Positions 43,533-53,107 of a stretch of 64,000 nucleotides of DNA are shown here, piece after piece (within the stretch, counting starts at the first letter, position 1; the number at the start of each line of letters is the position of its first letter). The DNA comes from Candidatus Enterococcus ferrettii (GTDB lineage Bacteria > Bacillota > Bacilli > Lactobacillales > Enterococcaceae): the NCBI RefSeq assembly GCF_017377655.1, contig NZ_JAFREL010000041.1:1-64000 (forward strand), written 5' to 3'. The notes under the pieces are model-generated. The model ran no database searches and was not told the origin of the DNA. It saw nothing but the letters and a program-made list of their open reading frames with translations. The translations under genes and the position numbers were made by a program.

Positions 43533-44993
43533 TTACTGAAAAAAATTTAGTGATAACTCTTTGGAAAATTCAGAACCTAGCGACCAAACCGTTGCATCAA
43601 ACTTACAGCCTCCATCTTCAGCAAACAATTTTAAACGTTGACTATCCGGATTAGGAAATAAACGACTGGTGAATACAGCCTCGCCTTGATTCACGAATAC
43701 CTCTACTGAAGAAGTATCAATAAATAAAGTCAGCTCAACCGTTGTTTCCATATAAGGTTTTCTCCGAATCGTTCCATCATCTTCCGCAATCGGCTGCCCT
43801 GCTAAGGTTCGATCTAAAACTAAGTGTCCTTCTGCGAAATTAAGCAAGAGAACTGTCTCTTCTTGTTCACTCACATTAAACTTAATTCCCGCCTGCTCAC
43901 ACCCGACGTTAGTCAAAATCAGATGGATTTCAACAGGCCGTCCATTTGCATTCGCTATCTCCAGTTGCTCACTGACTAATTCAATTTCTATTTTATAAGC
44001 CTCTTGACGAAGCTTCATAAGTTCAGCAACTGGCTTTTGAATCAGACGATTTTGCTTAATCGAAAGCTCTCTAGGAATGGTCAAGCAATTAGCCCAACCA
44101 TCCACATCAGCTGGGTAAATCGTGTCGGGCAAATCCATCCAACCAATTAAAATTCGTCGATTATCAGGCCCTAAAGTAGTTTGTGGCGCATAAAAATCAA
44201 AGCCGCAATCTAACTCCTGAAACTCACCTGCAGTTCTAAATATATTTTCTGCTATTTGATGTTCACCAATGAAAGTTCCGGAGTGATAAACATTTTGGAA
44301 TTGATGCCCCTTTGATGATAATCCTTGGGGAGACAGCATTAGTAGATCTTTCCCATCTATCGAGAACACATCTGGGCATTCCCACATAAATCCAAGTCTT
44401 TCAACGTTTATTCCCAAAGGTCCTTTAAAGAGCCAATTAGAGAGATCGTTACTTTGGTAGGTCAATATACAACCAGTTTGTTCGTCAGTTTGACCACCAA
44501 CAAACATATAGTACATTCTCTCATGCTTCAACACTTTAGGATCTCTGAAGTTATCTGTATACCCTTCTGGCGGTTTAGAGATCAGCGGTTTTTCCAGTTT
44601 TTCGATCGATCCGTCCTTATTTAACCACGCCAAGGCTTGAGAAGAGTGGCGCACCCAATCAGAATCCCGTTTGTTTGCAGTGTAAAACAAATAAAGTTTA
44701 TCTTTACTTGCTAGACTGCTGCCTGAAAAAATACCGTGAGATTCGTGATCATATTCCGGTGTCAAAGCCACTCCTTCATCTTTCCAATTCACTAAATCAA
44801 TACTTGTCACGTGATACCAGTGTTTTAAGCCATGGACAGCTCCTAGAAGGAACCACTGATAAAACAGATGATATTTCCCATCAAACCAGCCAAACCCATT
44901 AGGATCGTTTAAAAGGCCGTATTTAGGTTGTATATGGAAGGCTTGCCGCCAGACACTAGCAGCAGCTTTGTGACTTAAGTTCTCTAACTCCAC
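43533..44993 (-). CDS. scrB: Sucrose-6-phosphate hydrolase (GH32), start region unusual
   Basis: 486 residues from a GTG start. It has the GH32 catalytic triad: LLNDPNGFGWF (nucleophile Asp), FRDPKV and WECPD (acid/base Glu), then a C-terminal beta-sandwich. It splits sucrose 6-phosphate to glucose 6-phosphate and fructose. The GTG at 44993 lacks a Shine-Dalgarno site. Just upstream, in the same frame, the sequence encodes YRPYNSADR, which aligns with the N-terminus of known ScrB proteins, but it is preceded by TGA. An AAGGAAAG-ATG pair at 45022-45024 is out of frame. A small frameshift at the start is likely, or initiation is weak. Confidence 0.88.
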   Translation of the reverse strand: MELENLSHKAAASVWRQAFHIQPKYGLLNDPNGFGWFDGKYHLFYQWFLLGAVHGLKHWYHVTSIDLVNWKDEGVALTPEYDHESHGIFSGSSLASKDKLYLFYTANKRDSDWVRHSSQALAWLNKDGSIEKLEKPLISKPPEGYTDNFRDPKVLKHERMYYMFVGGQTDEQTGCILTYQSNDLSNWLFKGPLGINVERLGFMWECPDVFSIDGKDLLMLSPQGLSSKGHQFQNVYHSGTFIGEHQIAENIFRTAGEFQELDCGFDFYAPQTTLGPDNRRILIGWMDLPDTIYPADVDGWANCLTIPRELSIKQNRLIQKPVAELMKLRQEAYKIEIELVSEQLEIANANGRPVEIHLILTNVGCEQAGIKFNVSEQEETVLLLNFAEGHLVLDRTLAGQPIAEDDGTIRRKPYMETTVELTLFIDTSSVEVFVNQGEAVFTSRLFPNPDSQRLKLFAEDGGCKFDATVWSLGSEFSKELSLNFFQ

Positions 44994-45048
44994 TCGATCT
45001 GCAGAGTTATATGGTCGATATCATTCTTTCCTTGTCCATTCCATGTTT

Positions 45049-46479
45049 TCACTCTTTCACTAAAGCTTCTTCTGGTATCATTACCTCTTCGGGGACTGCA
45101 AAAAGATACGTAATTACGAAAGCCAGAATAAATATCAGCACACCCACAACTATATAGGTAACAAACTGAGATGGCTCATAAATATACATTAAAGGTGAAA
45201 GAATAACTGCTAAACCATAAGAATTAGCTTGTACACCTAATACAGATAAGAGTGCGCCTCCTAATGCAGAACAACCTAACATAACAATTAACGGTTTAGT
45301 TCCATAACGAATTGTTATCCCGAACAAAGCCGGTTCACTAACTCCCAGCAATTGGGTAATACCAGCACTAGTACCAATAACTTTTATTTTCTTGTTTTTT
45401 GCTTTAGTACTTATTGCAAAACAAACAGCTGCGTTAGCAAAACCATACATGGCACATAACGTAATCAAGGGATTGAATCCGGTTTGGGCTAATAAACTAG
45501 TCTCAATCATTATAAACAAGTGATGCATTCCGGTCATAACTGCTAATGGATACAAAAAGCCGATAACCAGTCCGCCTAATCCGAAAGGAATATGAATCAA
45601 TGCTTTTACTAAAACGACTAAGCCAGCTTCAACATAATGCAACAATGGACCTAACACCAATAATCCCATTAACAGCATACCCATGATAACAACAAAAGGA
45701 GTGAACATCAGGTCCAGTGAAGCAGGCATTACCTTGCGTAAACGCTTTTCTAAATTAGCACCTAAAATACCTACTACTAAAGCTGTCAACACACTTCCTT
45801 GATAACCAACAATCGGAATAAAGCCAAAAGCAATCATTGGTTCGATGCCACTATTAATATCAGCCACCGAGTAGGCATTTGGCAACATCGGCGACACCAA
45901 CATCAATCCAATTACAAAACCAATGATTGGAGTACCACCAAATTTTTTGAAGGCTGACCAGCAAATTAAAGCTGGCAGGAAAACAAAGACTGTATCCGTC
46001 AGAACATTCATTAAAGTTAAAATATATTCAGGAATTTGAGCAGTTGATGTTCCGAAAAAACCTAGTACGTTTTCGTTTAATATTACACCTTTAAGTCCTA
46101 AAAATAACCCCGTTGCTACAATGCCTGGAATAATTGGAACAAAAATGTCAGCTAAAGTTCGAATTCCTCGTTTGACAGGATTCCCTTCACGCTTAATTGA
46201 TTCCAGGCTAGTTTCCCTTTGTCTCAGTTCATCATCATCTTGAATTAATGCGTCATAAACTTTGTTGACTGTCCCGGTTCCTAAAATGATTTGATACTGA
46301 CCAGCATTAAAGAAAACACCTTTCACCTGATCAACATTTTGGGTCTTCTTATCATCAATCGCCTTCCGATCCTTCACTTCCAATCTTAAACGAGTAGCAC
46401 AATGAGTCATTGATAGAATATTGTCTTTCCCAACAATTTCAACAATCTCATCCCCAATTTTTTTGTAATCCATCGCCAT
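45049..46479 (-). CDS. scrA: PTS glucose-superfamily IIBC permease (sucrose/alpha-glucoside type)
   Basis: 476 residues. N-terminal IIB domain with phosphorylated Cys27 in MTHCATRLRLEV, then a IIC domain with about ten hydrophobic helices (about 105-465). There is no IIA domain, so phosphate must come from a IIA encoded elsewhere. Between a GH13 glucosidase and scrB, it probably imports sucrose or a related disaccharide as the 6-phosphate. Ribosome binding site GGAG precedes ATG 46479. Confidence 0.88.
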   Translation of the reverse strand: MAMDYKKIGDEIVEIVGKDNILSMTHCATRLRLEVKDRKAIDDKKTQNVDQVKGVFFNAGQYQIILGTGTVNKVYDALIQDDDELRQRETSLESIKREGNPVKRGIRTLADIFVPIIPGIVATGLFLGLKGVILNENVLGFFGTSTAQIPEYILTLMNVLTDTVFVFLPALICWSAFKKFGGTPIIGFVIGLMLVSPMLPNAYSVADINSGIEPMIAFGFIPIVGYQGSVLTALVVGILGANLEKRLRKVMPASLDLMFTPFVVIMGMLLMGLLVLGPLLHYVEAGLVVLVKALIHIPFGLGGLVIGFLYPLAVMTGMHHLFIMIETSLLAQTGFNPLITLCAMYGFANAAVCFAISTKAKNKKIKVIGTSAGITQLLGVSEPALFGITIRYGTKPLIVMLGCSALGGALLSVLGVQANSYGLAVILSPLMYIYEPSQFVTYIVVGVLIFILAFVITYLFAVPEEVMIPEEALVKE

Positions 46480-46496
46480 TGTTGTACACTCCCTTT

Positions 46497-48149
46497 TTAT
46501 TCACTAATCAAAATACTTTGGTAAGGCAATAATTCAATCTTTGTTCCTGAGAACGTTTGGTTATGCGAATCAAAATGTAGCTCGTTAATTGGTTTCTCTA
46601 ACTCAAACGCAACCTTTTCAGAACTGAAATTAGTATAAGAAATCAGACTTCCTGTTTTTGCTATTCGTCGATAGCCAATTACAGCTTCAGGCAGATTATC
46701 AATAAATGCAATATCACCAACTTGTAAAATATCCGAAATAACTGATTGCTGTCGTAAAGAGATCATTTTTTTATACCCTTTAAAAACTGAATTACCTATG
46801 GCGTTTACCTTAGGATATTCTTCTGTCATCGACAACCAAGGCTTTTGATCTGAAAAACCACCATACTGACTATCGTTCCAAGGCATAGGTGTTCTAGAAT
46901 TATCACGACTTCTTTGATTAACAAAGCGCAATGCTTCTTTTTCAGAGAAACCTTCCTTTATACTACGAGCATAGTTATCAATGCTTGAGATATCATCAAA
47001 CTGTGAAATAGATGTTCTTTCGGCATTCACCATCCCCAGTTCTTGACCTTGATAAATGAAGGGAGTTCCTCTCAAGAAAAAGTACATGGCCCCTAAACCT
47101 AAAGCAGAATCTGCTGATTGGAATTCTTGTGCAACGAATTTCGACAAAGCTCGAGGTTGGTCATGATTTTCAATAAAATTCGCTCCCCAACCGGCATTTT
47201 GCAGTGCTGCTTGTGATTGCATCAGCAGGTCCTTAAACTCGACTGTAGTCCAATTCGTTCGTTTAAACCAATCAGAACCTGATTCCACATCAATGTCGGC
47301 ATAATGAAAATCAAAGATCATTGAAAAATACCCGTCTTCTCCGACATAGGTTGGAAATTCTTCATAGCTAACACCTGGCGCTTCGCCAACCGTAACGCAA
47401 TTGTGTTTATCAAAAGTTTCCCTTCTTAGCTCGTGCAGAAAGTTCTCAATTCCTGGACGATTTCGGGTTTTTTCTTTACAGGAAACTAATCCATCTACTC
47501 CATCTGCTGGCAGACTACCGTAATCTTGATCCTTTTTGATAAAAGTAATAGAATCAATACGGAAACCAGCGATTCCTTTTTCCAGCCAACGATTAATCAT
47601 AGCATACAACTCTTGGCGCATCTCACGATTTTCCCAGTTTAAATCTGGCTGACGTTTGTCGAAAACATGCAGATAATAGCACTCTTCATTAGGTACCTTT
47701 TCCCATACTGAACCACCAAAGATCGAGCGCCAATTGTTCGGCGGCTCCTTACCTTCCTTGAAAATGTAATAATCGCGATAAGGGCTGTCCTTATCAGCTA
47801 AGGCTTTCTGAAACCAAACATGTTCATCCGACGTGTGATTAATCACTAGGTCCAGCATTACTTTCAAATCAAACTTCTTAGCCTCAGCCAGCAGAAAATC
47901 CACATCCTCCATCGTGCCAAACTGAGGATTGATGTCTTCAAAATCAGCGATGTCATACCCATTATCCACCATCGGCGAAGAGAAAATTGGACAAATCCAC
48001 AAAGTTGTTACTCCTAGTTCTTTTAAGTAAGGCAGCTTTTCGATAATTCCTTTTAGGTCACCAATTCCATCATGATTAGAATCCTTAAAACTCTTCGGAT
48101 AAATCTGATAAATGATTTCCTTTTTCCACCAATTCTTTTCTTTTTCCAT
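46497..48149 (-). CDS. GH13 alpha-glucosidase (oligo-1,6-glucosidase / phospho-glucosidase type)
   Basis: 550 residues, full length for GH13 subfamily enzymes such as oligo-1,6-glucosidase and phosphotrehalase. Catalytic residues: Asp in GFRIDSITF, Glu in VGEAPG, Asp in IENHDQPR. It begins KEKNWWKKEIIYQIYPKSFKDSN. Context with a PTS permease suggests a phosphorylated disaccharide or sucrose isomer as substrate (inference). It is the first gene of the operon, with GGAGGACG before the ATG and LacI-type operators upstream. Confidence 0.9.
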   Translation of the reverse strand: MEKEKNWWKKEIIYQIYPKSFKDSNHDGIGDLKGIIEKLPYLKELGVTTLWICPIFSSPMVDNGYDIADFEDINPQFGTMEDVDFLLAEAKKFDLKVMLDLVINHTSDEHVWFQKALADKDSPYRDYYIFKEGKEPPNNWRSIFGGSVWEKVPNEECYYLHVFDKRQPDLNWENREMRQELYAMINRWLEKGIAGFRIDSITFIKKDQDYGSLPADGVDGLVSCKEKTRNRPGIENFLHELRRETFDKHNCVTVGEAPGVSYEEFPTYVGEDGYFSMIFDFHYADIDVESGSDWFKRTNWTTVEFKDLLMQSQAALQNAGWGANFIENHDQPRALSKFVAQEFQSADSALGLGAMYFFLRGTPFIYQGQELGMVNAERTSISQFDDISSIDNYARSIKEGFSEKEALRFVNQRSRDNSRTPMPWNDSQYGGFSDQKPWLSMTEEYPKVNAIGNSVFKGYKKMISLRQQSVISDILQVGDIAFIDNLPEAVIGYRRIAKTGSLISYTNFSSEKVAFELEKPINELHFDSHNQTFSGTKIELLPYQSILISE

Positions 48150-48166
48150 GATCGTCCTCCACTCAG

Positions 48167-48180
48167 TGATATCGATACCA
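48167..48180. promoter_or_regulatory. LacI-family operator-like site 1
   Basis: TGATATCGATACCA, a near-palindrome centred on the CG step typical of LacI-family operators. It lies 18 bases upstream of the GH13 start codon, so a bound protein would block elongation or initiation. Confidence 0.75.
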
Positions 48181-48274
48181 TAAAAAATCTTACTTTAATC
48201 CGCTTTTTTATTAACAGATCTTTGAGAATCCTATTTCTCAATATAATTCACCAAAAGTTCTCGTGTGATTTTTG

Positions 48275-48288
48275 TGATATCGATACCA
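48275..48288. promoter_or_regulatory. LacI-family operator-like site 2
   Basis: Exact repeat of the 14-base site 1 (identity extends to a 15-mer with a leading G), 108 bases upstream. Confidence 0.75.
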
Positions 48289-48373
48289 GTTTAATGTTTA
48301 AAAAATTTGACTTTACTGTTACGTTTAGCTTAGGTATTTTTTTACTTAGAAATAAAAATTTTTCAAAAACATA

Positions 48374-48387
48374 TGATATCGATTTCA
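48374..48387. promoter_or_regulatory. LacI-family operator-like site 3
   Basis: TGATATCGATTTCA, two bases different from sites 1 and 2, located 99 bases beyond site 2. The even spacing of about ten helical turns fits looping between bound dimers. Confidence 0.55.
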
Positions 48388-48838
48388 CCACTAATGTACT
48401 ATGTAAAAATCATTCTGTCAAGATTTTTTTGATGTTTCTTGTTAAGTCCTCAAGCTAGAATAATGTTAAAGTGAACTGCCTCATCTACTGTCCGGACTTT
48501 TTCCTGTGTATTATTAATTCAAAATGAATACCTCTCAATTGTTTTATTCTAAGGTACCAACAGACACAGAGTCATCATTTAAATAAAATTTAGGTGCTTA
48601 CCATAAAGCTTCTCATTAAATCCCCCTGTATTGAACTTTGAATCTATCTCTAAACAGAATCGGAGATGATTGCTTTACCCACAATGTTTAGTTTTATTTT
48701 ATCGTCTTCTTTCATGTACTTCTCTGGTACTCAACATTGATTTGGGACAAGCTGAAATTTGAAATCAATACTATGCAGATGTCTTTAAAAAAGTAACTAA
48801 AAAACCGATTAATTTTAGCTGGTAAGATAAAGTTTGCA

Positions 48839-48863
48839 AAAAAAAAGAAGCTTCTCAGCTTCT
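48839..48863 (-). terminator. Terminator of the LysM glucosaminidase gene
   Basis: Minus strand AGAAGC-TGAGAA-GCTTCT hairpin followed by a run of nine T residues. Confidence 0.85.
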
Positions 48864-48869
48864 TTCAGA

Positions 48870-49727
48870 TTATACTGCTAATTGTTGTCCTGGCATAAGA
48901 GTGGAATCCAAACTTAGTCCATTGTTTGCTAACAACTGATCTACACTAATTCCGAAATGCTGGGCGATTGCCCAAAGAGAATCACCATTTTGAACAGTAT
49001 AAGATTGTCCAGTAGCTTGGGTAGTTCCTTGAGTTTGCGTTTGAGCCACCTGAACTTGCTGCGTTTGCGCTTCAGCAACTGCGGATGTTTGAACGGCAGT
49101 ACCAGCTCCTGGAGTGTCGAAACGTGTTAAGTTGTACATTTGAATTAAGGAAATCAGCTTACCAGCATAGCCTGGATCAGTTGCATAGCGACCTGTTAAA
49201 TAGGCAGCTGCATCCTGATAGCTTGATGTATGGCTCTTCCAAGCTCCTGCATAATAAGAATTACGCATAATATTGGCATGATCTAAAAATGATTCTGCAT
49301 AACTGCCATATACTGCAAAAGGCTCTGACATAGTTACCCATTGCCCATTTAGGTATTCTTGTGTATTCATATAAACGCTTGGTCCGCCATTGTATTCCTT
49401 CACACCAAAAAGATTATAATAAGGTGCTGCAGATAAAGTTGAAGAGCCGAAACCCGTTTCAACTAATGCTTGCGCGATCATAATTGACGCATATAAGTCA
49501 TTTGATGCAGATACTTGCATAGCTGAGGCACCTAGTTGCTCAATAAAGGCTCCTTGATCTTGCGTTTGCCCTGTTTCAGCTGCTGCAGCTTTGACAGTAT
49601 TCATTCCCATTGCCACTGGTGTTACAGCCAAAGCTGTACCCAATACAGGCATGATACGTTTCACTCTCTTTTGTCGTTGCTGCTTTTCATATGTATGTCT
49701 TTCACTGCGAGTCTTAAATTGGCTCAT
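48870..49727 (-). CDS. Secreted LysM-containing N-acetylglucosaminidase (autolysin)
   Basis: 285 residues. Basic N-terminus and signal peptide to about residue 48. GH73-type glucosaminidase domain (about 58-205) with the catalytic Glu in IAQALVETGFGSS and the YNLFGVKEYNGG motif. A Gln/Thr/Ala-rich linker is followed by one C-terminal LysM (YTVQNGDSLWAIAQHFG...LMPGQQLAV). It cuts peptidoglycan during growth or cell separation. Larger enterococcal autolysins carry several LysM repeats; this one has one. Single gene. Confidence 0.92.
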   Translation of the reverse strand: MSQFKTRSERHTYEKQQRQKRVKRIMPVLGTALAVTPVAMGMNTVKAAAAETGQTQDQGAFIEQLGASAMQVSASNDLYASIMIAQALVETGFGSSTLSAAPYYNLFGVKEYNGGPSVYMNTQEYLNGQWVTMSEPFAVYGSYAESFLDHANIMRNSYYAGAWKSHTSSYQDAAAYLTGRYATDPGYAGKLISLIQMYNLTRFDTPGAGTAVQTSAVAEAQTQQVQVAQTQTQGTTQATGQSYTVQNGDSLWAIAQHFGISVDQLLANNGLSLDSTLMPGQQLAV

Positions 49728-49860
49728 TATTTACCTCCAAATATCCCTTGCTTCAATTCTTCAGATCTGGTCACAATAAAATTATACGCTATAATATTTT
49801 CTTAAACAATTTAAACATAGCTTCTTCACTCATTTGTTAAATCAGCGTAATATGTGTAAC

Positions 49861-49895
49861 AAAAAAACAAAGTGCAGAAATAAATCTCTGCACTT
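49861..49895 (-). terminator. Terminator of transketolase gene 2
   Basis: Minus strand AAGTGCAGA / TCTGCACTT stem, then TGTTTTTTT. Confidence 0.85.
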
Positions 49896-49912
49896 GATCA
49901 TTTTATTAATTC

Positions 49913-51907
49913 TTACAGTTCGTTGTAAGTAGAAACCACGTTCTCTACTGTGAAGCCAAATTGTTCTAAAACAAAATCACCAGGCGCTGAAGCACCAAAA
50001 TGATCAATGCTAATCATTTTACCTGCATCGCCAATGTAACGTTCCCAACCAAATGATGAACCAGCCTCCACTGCTACTCGGTTAGTTACTGCTTTTGGCA
50101 GCACAGATTCTTTGTAAGCTTCATCTTGTGCTTCAAATAAATCAAAGCTAGGCAGAGAGACCACTGAAACATCTTTACCTTGTTCTTTCAAGATTTTTTG
50201 TGCCTCAACCGCTAGATTCACTTCTGAACCAGTAGCAATCAGGATACCATCTGGTGTGTCAGATGCAGCTTTAGAAATGACATACCCACCCTTAGCAACG
50301 CCTTCTACTGCAATCTCTTTACTTCCTGGCAATACTGGCAAATTTTGACGACTTAAGACAAGTAAAGTTGGTTTGTCAGTTGATTCTAATGCAACTTTCC
50401 AAGCAGCAGAAGTTTCATTGCCATCTGCAGGACGGATCACTTGAACATTCGGCATGCAGCGTACACTAGCTAATTGTTCGATTGGTTCGTGAGTTGGTCC
50501 ATCTTCCCCAACCGCAACAGAATCGTGAGTTAACACATAGGTTACAGGTAAGTTTTGGATTGCAGACATACGAATTGCTGGACGAAGATAGTCAGTAAAT
50601 ACAAAGAATGTTCCGCCATAAACACGAGTGCCACCGTGCAATTGAATCCCGTTCATTGCCGCAGCCATAGCGAATTCACGAACTCCGAACCAGATGTTAC
50701 GACCTTGGTAAGAACCAGGTTGAAATTCTTCTTCATCTGCAATTGTTGTATTGTTAGAACCAGATAAGTCAGCGGAGCCGCCCCAAACTGTTGGTACAGC
50801 TTTAGCAACTGCTTGGATAACTTCTTTACTTGATACGCGGCTCGCTTGGCTTGAACCCTCTTCATAGACTGGTAAACTTTCTACCCAGTTTTCTGGTAAT
50901 TTATCAGCAAAAGCGTCTTTGAATTGTTTCGCCAATTCCGGATGCGCATTTTCGTAGTTCTTGAACATGTCATTCCATTGACCCTCTACTTCAGCACCCT
51001 TATCAAGCATGTCTGCTTTAAAGCGTTCAGCAACTTCATCAGGCACTGTAAAATCAGGATATTCCCAACCATAAACTGCTTTAGCAGCTGTGATACCATC
51101 GTCCCCAATTGGCGCTCCATGAACAGCAGAAGTTCCTTCTTTTGGTGCACCAAAACCGATTACAGTCTTAACTTCAATCAAAGTCGGCTTTTCAGTTTCA
51201 GCCTTTGCTTCTTCGATCGCTTGGCTGATTGCTTCTAAATCATTACCATCTTTTACAAGAATGTGTTGCCAGCCATATGCTTCATAACGCGCACCTACAT
51301 TTTCAGTAAAGGCTTTATTCGTTGGTCCATCTAAAGAAATGTCATTTGAATCATATAAAACAACCAATTTACCAAGTTTCATATGTCCAGCCATTGAGCT
51401 AGCTTCTTGAGAAACACCTTCCATTAAGTCTCCATCACCGACGATTGTATAAGTGTAATGATCCATTACATTGAAGCTGTCACGGTTGTAAGTTGCAGCT
51501 AAATGTGCTTCAGCCATTGCCATACCTACTGCCATCGAAATACCTTGTCCTAATGGTCCAGTTGTTGCTTCAACACCATCTGTATGTTGAAATTCAGGAT
51601 GTCCTGGCGTTTTACTTTCCCACTGACGAAAGCTTTTCAAATCATCAATCGTTACCTGGTAACCTGCTAAATGCAACAGGCTATATAACATTGCAGAACC
51701 ATGACCTGCAGATAGGATGAAACGATCTCGGTTAGGCCAGTTTAATGACGTAGCCGGATTTACATTTAGATGCTTGGTCCAAAGAGCGTAGGCCATTGGC
51801 GCAGCCCCCATGGGTAAACCTGGATGCCCAGAGTTAGCCTTCTGTATTGCTTCAATACTTAATGTACGGATCGTGTTAACACCTAACTGATCAATTTTAT
51901 CAAACAA
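49913..51907 (-). CDS. tkt: Transketolase (housekeeping copy)
   Basis: 664 residues, full length, with TPP motif [14 protein letters not shown] and the [10 protein letters not shown] catalytic His region. The protein is closely similar to the copy at 10175-12172 along its length. The start is read as TTG at 51907: GGAGG lies ten bases upstream and the sequence then matches the paralogue's N-terminus ([14 protein letters not shown] against [14 protein letters not shown]). No ATG fits. It is near lexA and away from sugar operons, so it is taken as the general pentose-phosphate enzyme. Confidence 0.95.
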   Translation of the reverse strand: MFDKIDQLGVNTIRTLSIEAIQKANSGHPGLPMGAAPMAYALWTKHLNVNPATSLNWPNRDRFILSAGHGSAMLYSLLHLAGYQVTIDDLKSFRQWESKTPGHPEFQHTDGVEATTGPLGQGISMAVGMAMAEAHLAATYNRDSFNVMDHYTYTIVGDGDLMEGVSQEASSMAGHMKLGKLVVLYDSNDISLDGPTNKAFTENVGARYEAYGWQHILVKDGNDLEAISQAIEEAKAETEKPTLIEVKTVIGFGAPKEGTSAVHGAPIGDDGITAAKAVYGWEYPDFTVPDEVAERFKADMLDKGAEVEGQWNDMFKNYENAHPELAKQFKDAFADKLPENWVESLPVYEEGSSQASRVSSKEVIQAVAKAVPTVWGGSADLSGSNNTTIADEEEFQPGSYQGRNIWFGVREFAMAAAMNGIQLHGGTRVYGGTFFVFTDYLRPAIRMSAIQNLPVTYVLTHDSVAVGEDGPTHEPIEQLASVRCMPNVQVIRPADGNETSAAWKVALESTDKPTLLVLSRQNLPVLPGSKEIAVEGVAKGGYVISKAASDTPDGILIATGSEVNLAVEAQKILKEQGKDVSVVSLPSFDLFEAQDEAYKESVLPKAVTNRVAVEAGSSFGWERYIGDAGKMISIDHFGASAPGDFVLEQFGFTVENVVSTYNEL

Positions 51908-52005
51908 AATAATTCGTCCTCCTTTTCGGTGATAAATACTTTTATTCCACATTCATTGTAACCGATTTAATTATCGTTTTCAATCAGAAATAGCAAATAT
52001 TCAAA

Positions 52006-52248
52006 TTATTTTCGATTGTGTAAGCCTTTTTGCTGCTGAATTTTCTTCAGCTTGTCTGGTGTGACGTCTTTTCCATCAGGATCAACGATTTTCATTCCTT
52101 CAATGTGATGGCGCATGCCGCTGCGAAAAGTTGATAAATATTCTTCTCGTAAAACCTTTTGTTCCTTTTCTTCAGCATTTGTCAGTCCTTCAGACTTCTT
52201 CTTTTTTGCCAATTCATTGATACGAGCAATTTTTTCATCCGAAATCAT
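52006..52248 (-). CDS. DUF896/YnzC-family small protein
   Basis: 80 residues: [23 protein letters not shown]..., then [18 protein letters not shown] and [13 protein letters not shown], which is diagnostic for the family. Function unknown. In B. subtilis ynzC lies beside the SOS gene yneA and lexA, and the same neighbourhood exists here. ATG 52248 has GAGGTG six bases upstream. It is divergent from lexA. Confidence 0.9.
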   Translation of the reverse strand: MISDEKIARINELAKKKKSEGLTNAEEKEQKVLREEYLSTFRSGMRHHIEGMKIVDPDGKDVTPDKLKKIQQQKGLHNRK

Positions 52249-52313
52249 TTTATGCACCTCGCTTCCGTTCCCTATTATACCTTAAAATGTCTAGGAAAAA
52301 AAAGAAAAAAAAG

Positions 52314-52348
52314 CGAACGCTTGTTTGATTTATCAAAAAAATTATGCT
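52314..52348 (+). promoter_or_regulatory. lexA promoter with a LexA (Cheo) box
   Basis: LexA box CGAACGCTTGTTTG at 52314-52327 (CGAAC-N4-GTTTG). It overlaps the -35 TTGTTT (52321-52326); -10 TATGCT is at 52343-52348 with a 16-base spacer. Autoregulation is expected. Confidence 0.85.
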
Positions 52349-52380
52349 AAACTGAAAAAAAAGAAAAGAAGGTGAGCGCA

Positions 52381-53004
52381 TTGGCAAAACGAACCGAAAC
52401 AAAACAATTAGAAGTTCTGCGTTTTATTCATGAACGCGTTGAAAATAAAGGCTATCCCCCAACTGTTCGCGAAATAGGTGAAGCTGTAAATCTTTCATCT
52501 ACCTCCACTGTTCACGGACACTTAGCTCGTTTAGAGAAAAAAGGCTTGATTTTACGAGATCCAACAAAGCCCCGAGCGATTGAATTAACGATTACTGGGC
52601 TTGAAAAAATTGGTGCTCAACCTCAGGTAATTCCCATGCTGGGAGTTGTTACAGCTGGTGAACCAATTTTAGCTGTTGAAGAAGCTTCTGATTTCTTCCC
52701 AGTACCACCAGATTTATCTAGTGAAGAGGGCAGCCTTTTCATGCTAACAATTCGCGGTGAAAGTATGATTAACGCTGGCATCTATGACGGAGATCACGTT
52801 ATTGTCAAAAAACAAGCAACTGCTATTAATGGTGAAATTGTCATTGCCATGACCGATGAAAACGAAGCGACTTGTAAAAGATTCTATCACGAAACAGATC
52901 ATATTCGTTTGCAGCCTGAAAATGACCAGATGGAACCAATCATTTTAGATAATGTTTCTATCCTCGGCAAGGTTGTCGGTTTGTATCGAAACCACGTTTA
53001 TTAA
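52381..53004 (+). CDS. lexA: SOS repressor LexA
   Basis: 207 residues. N-terminal winged helix ([23 protein letters not shown]), autocleavage site VTAGEP (Ala92-Gly93), catalytic Ser in RGESMINAG and Lys in VIVKKQ. RecA filament stimulates self-cleavage. The start is probably TTG at 52381, after AAGGTGAG; a GTG at 52372 overlaps that site. It is followed by a terminator and then a strongly LexA-controlled small gene. Confidence 0.96.
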   Translation: MAKRTETKQLEVLRFIHERVENKGYPPTVREIGEAVNLSSTSTVHGHLARLEKKGLILRDPTKPRAIELTITGLEKIGAQPQVIPMLGVVTAGEPILAVEEASDFFPVPPDLSSEEGSLFMLTIRGESMINAGIYDGDHVIVKKQATAINGEIVIAMTDENEATCKRFYHETDHIRLQPENDQMEPIILDNVSILGKVVGLYRNHVY

Positions 53005-53030
53005 TCGGATTTTATCCGGTTAATTTTTTT
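53001..53030 (+). terminator. Terminator of lexA
   Basis: TTAATCGGAT / ATCCGGTTAA stem ending in seven T residues; it includes the lexA stop codon. Confidence 0.88.
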
Positions 53031-53031
53031 C

Positions 53032-53081
53032 TTTACAAATCGAACAAACATTCGTATAATACATATACAAACATTTGTTCG
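53032..53081 (+). promoter_or_regulatory. Strong promoter with two LexA boxes (SOS promoter)
   Basis: -35 TTTACA (53032-53037), 17-base spacer, -10 TATAAT (53055-53060). LexA box 1 CGAACAAACATTCG (53041-53054) fills the spacer with one change from the core. Box 2 CAAACATTTGTTCG (53068-53081) covers the start point and matches the CGAAC-N4-GTTTG pattern in reverse. Two boxes around one -10 element imply very tight repression. Confidence 0.9.
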
Positions 53082-53107
53082 CATATTCTATTAGGGGTGA
53101 ATTATTT

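Larger units (their letters stand above)
48181..48838. other. Long non-coding region upstream of the sucrose operon
   Basis: About 660 bases with no supported gene. It includes operator-like sites 2 and 3. The segment near 48460-48560 contains a short CG-containing palindrome (TGTCCGGAC) and looks unlike its flanks, but no inverted-repeat ends or transposase remnant could be established. No LacI-family regulator gene is present here. Confidence 0.45.
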
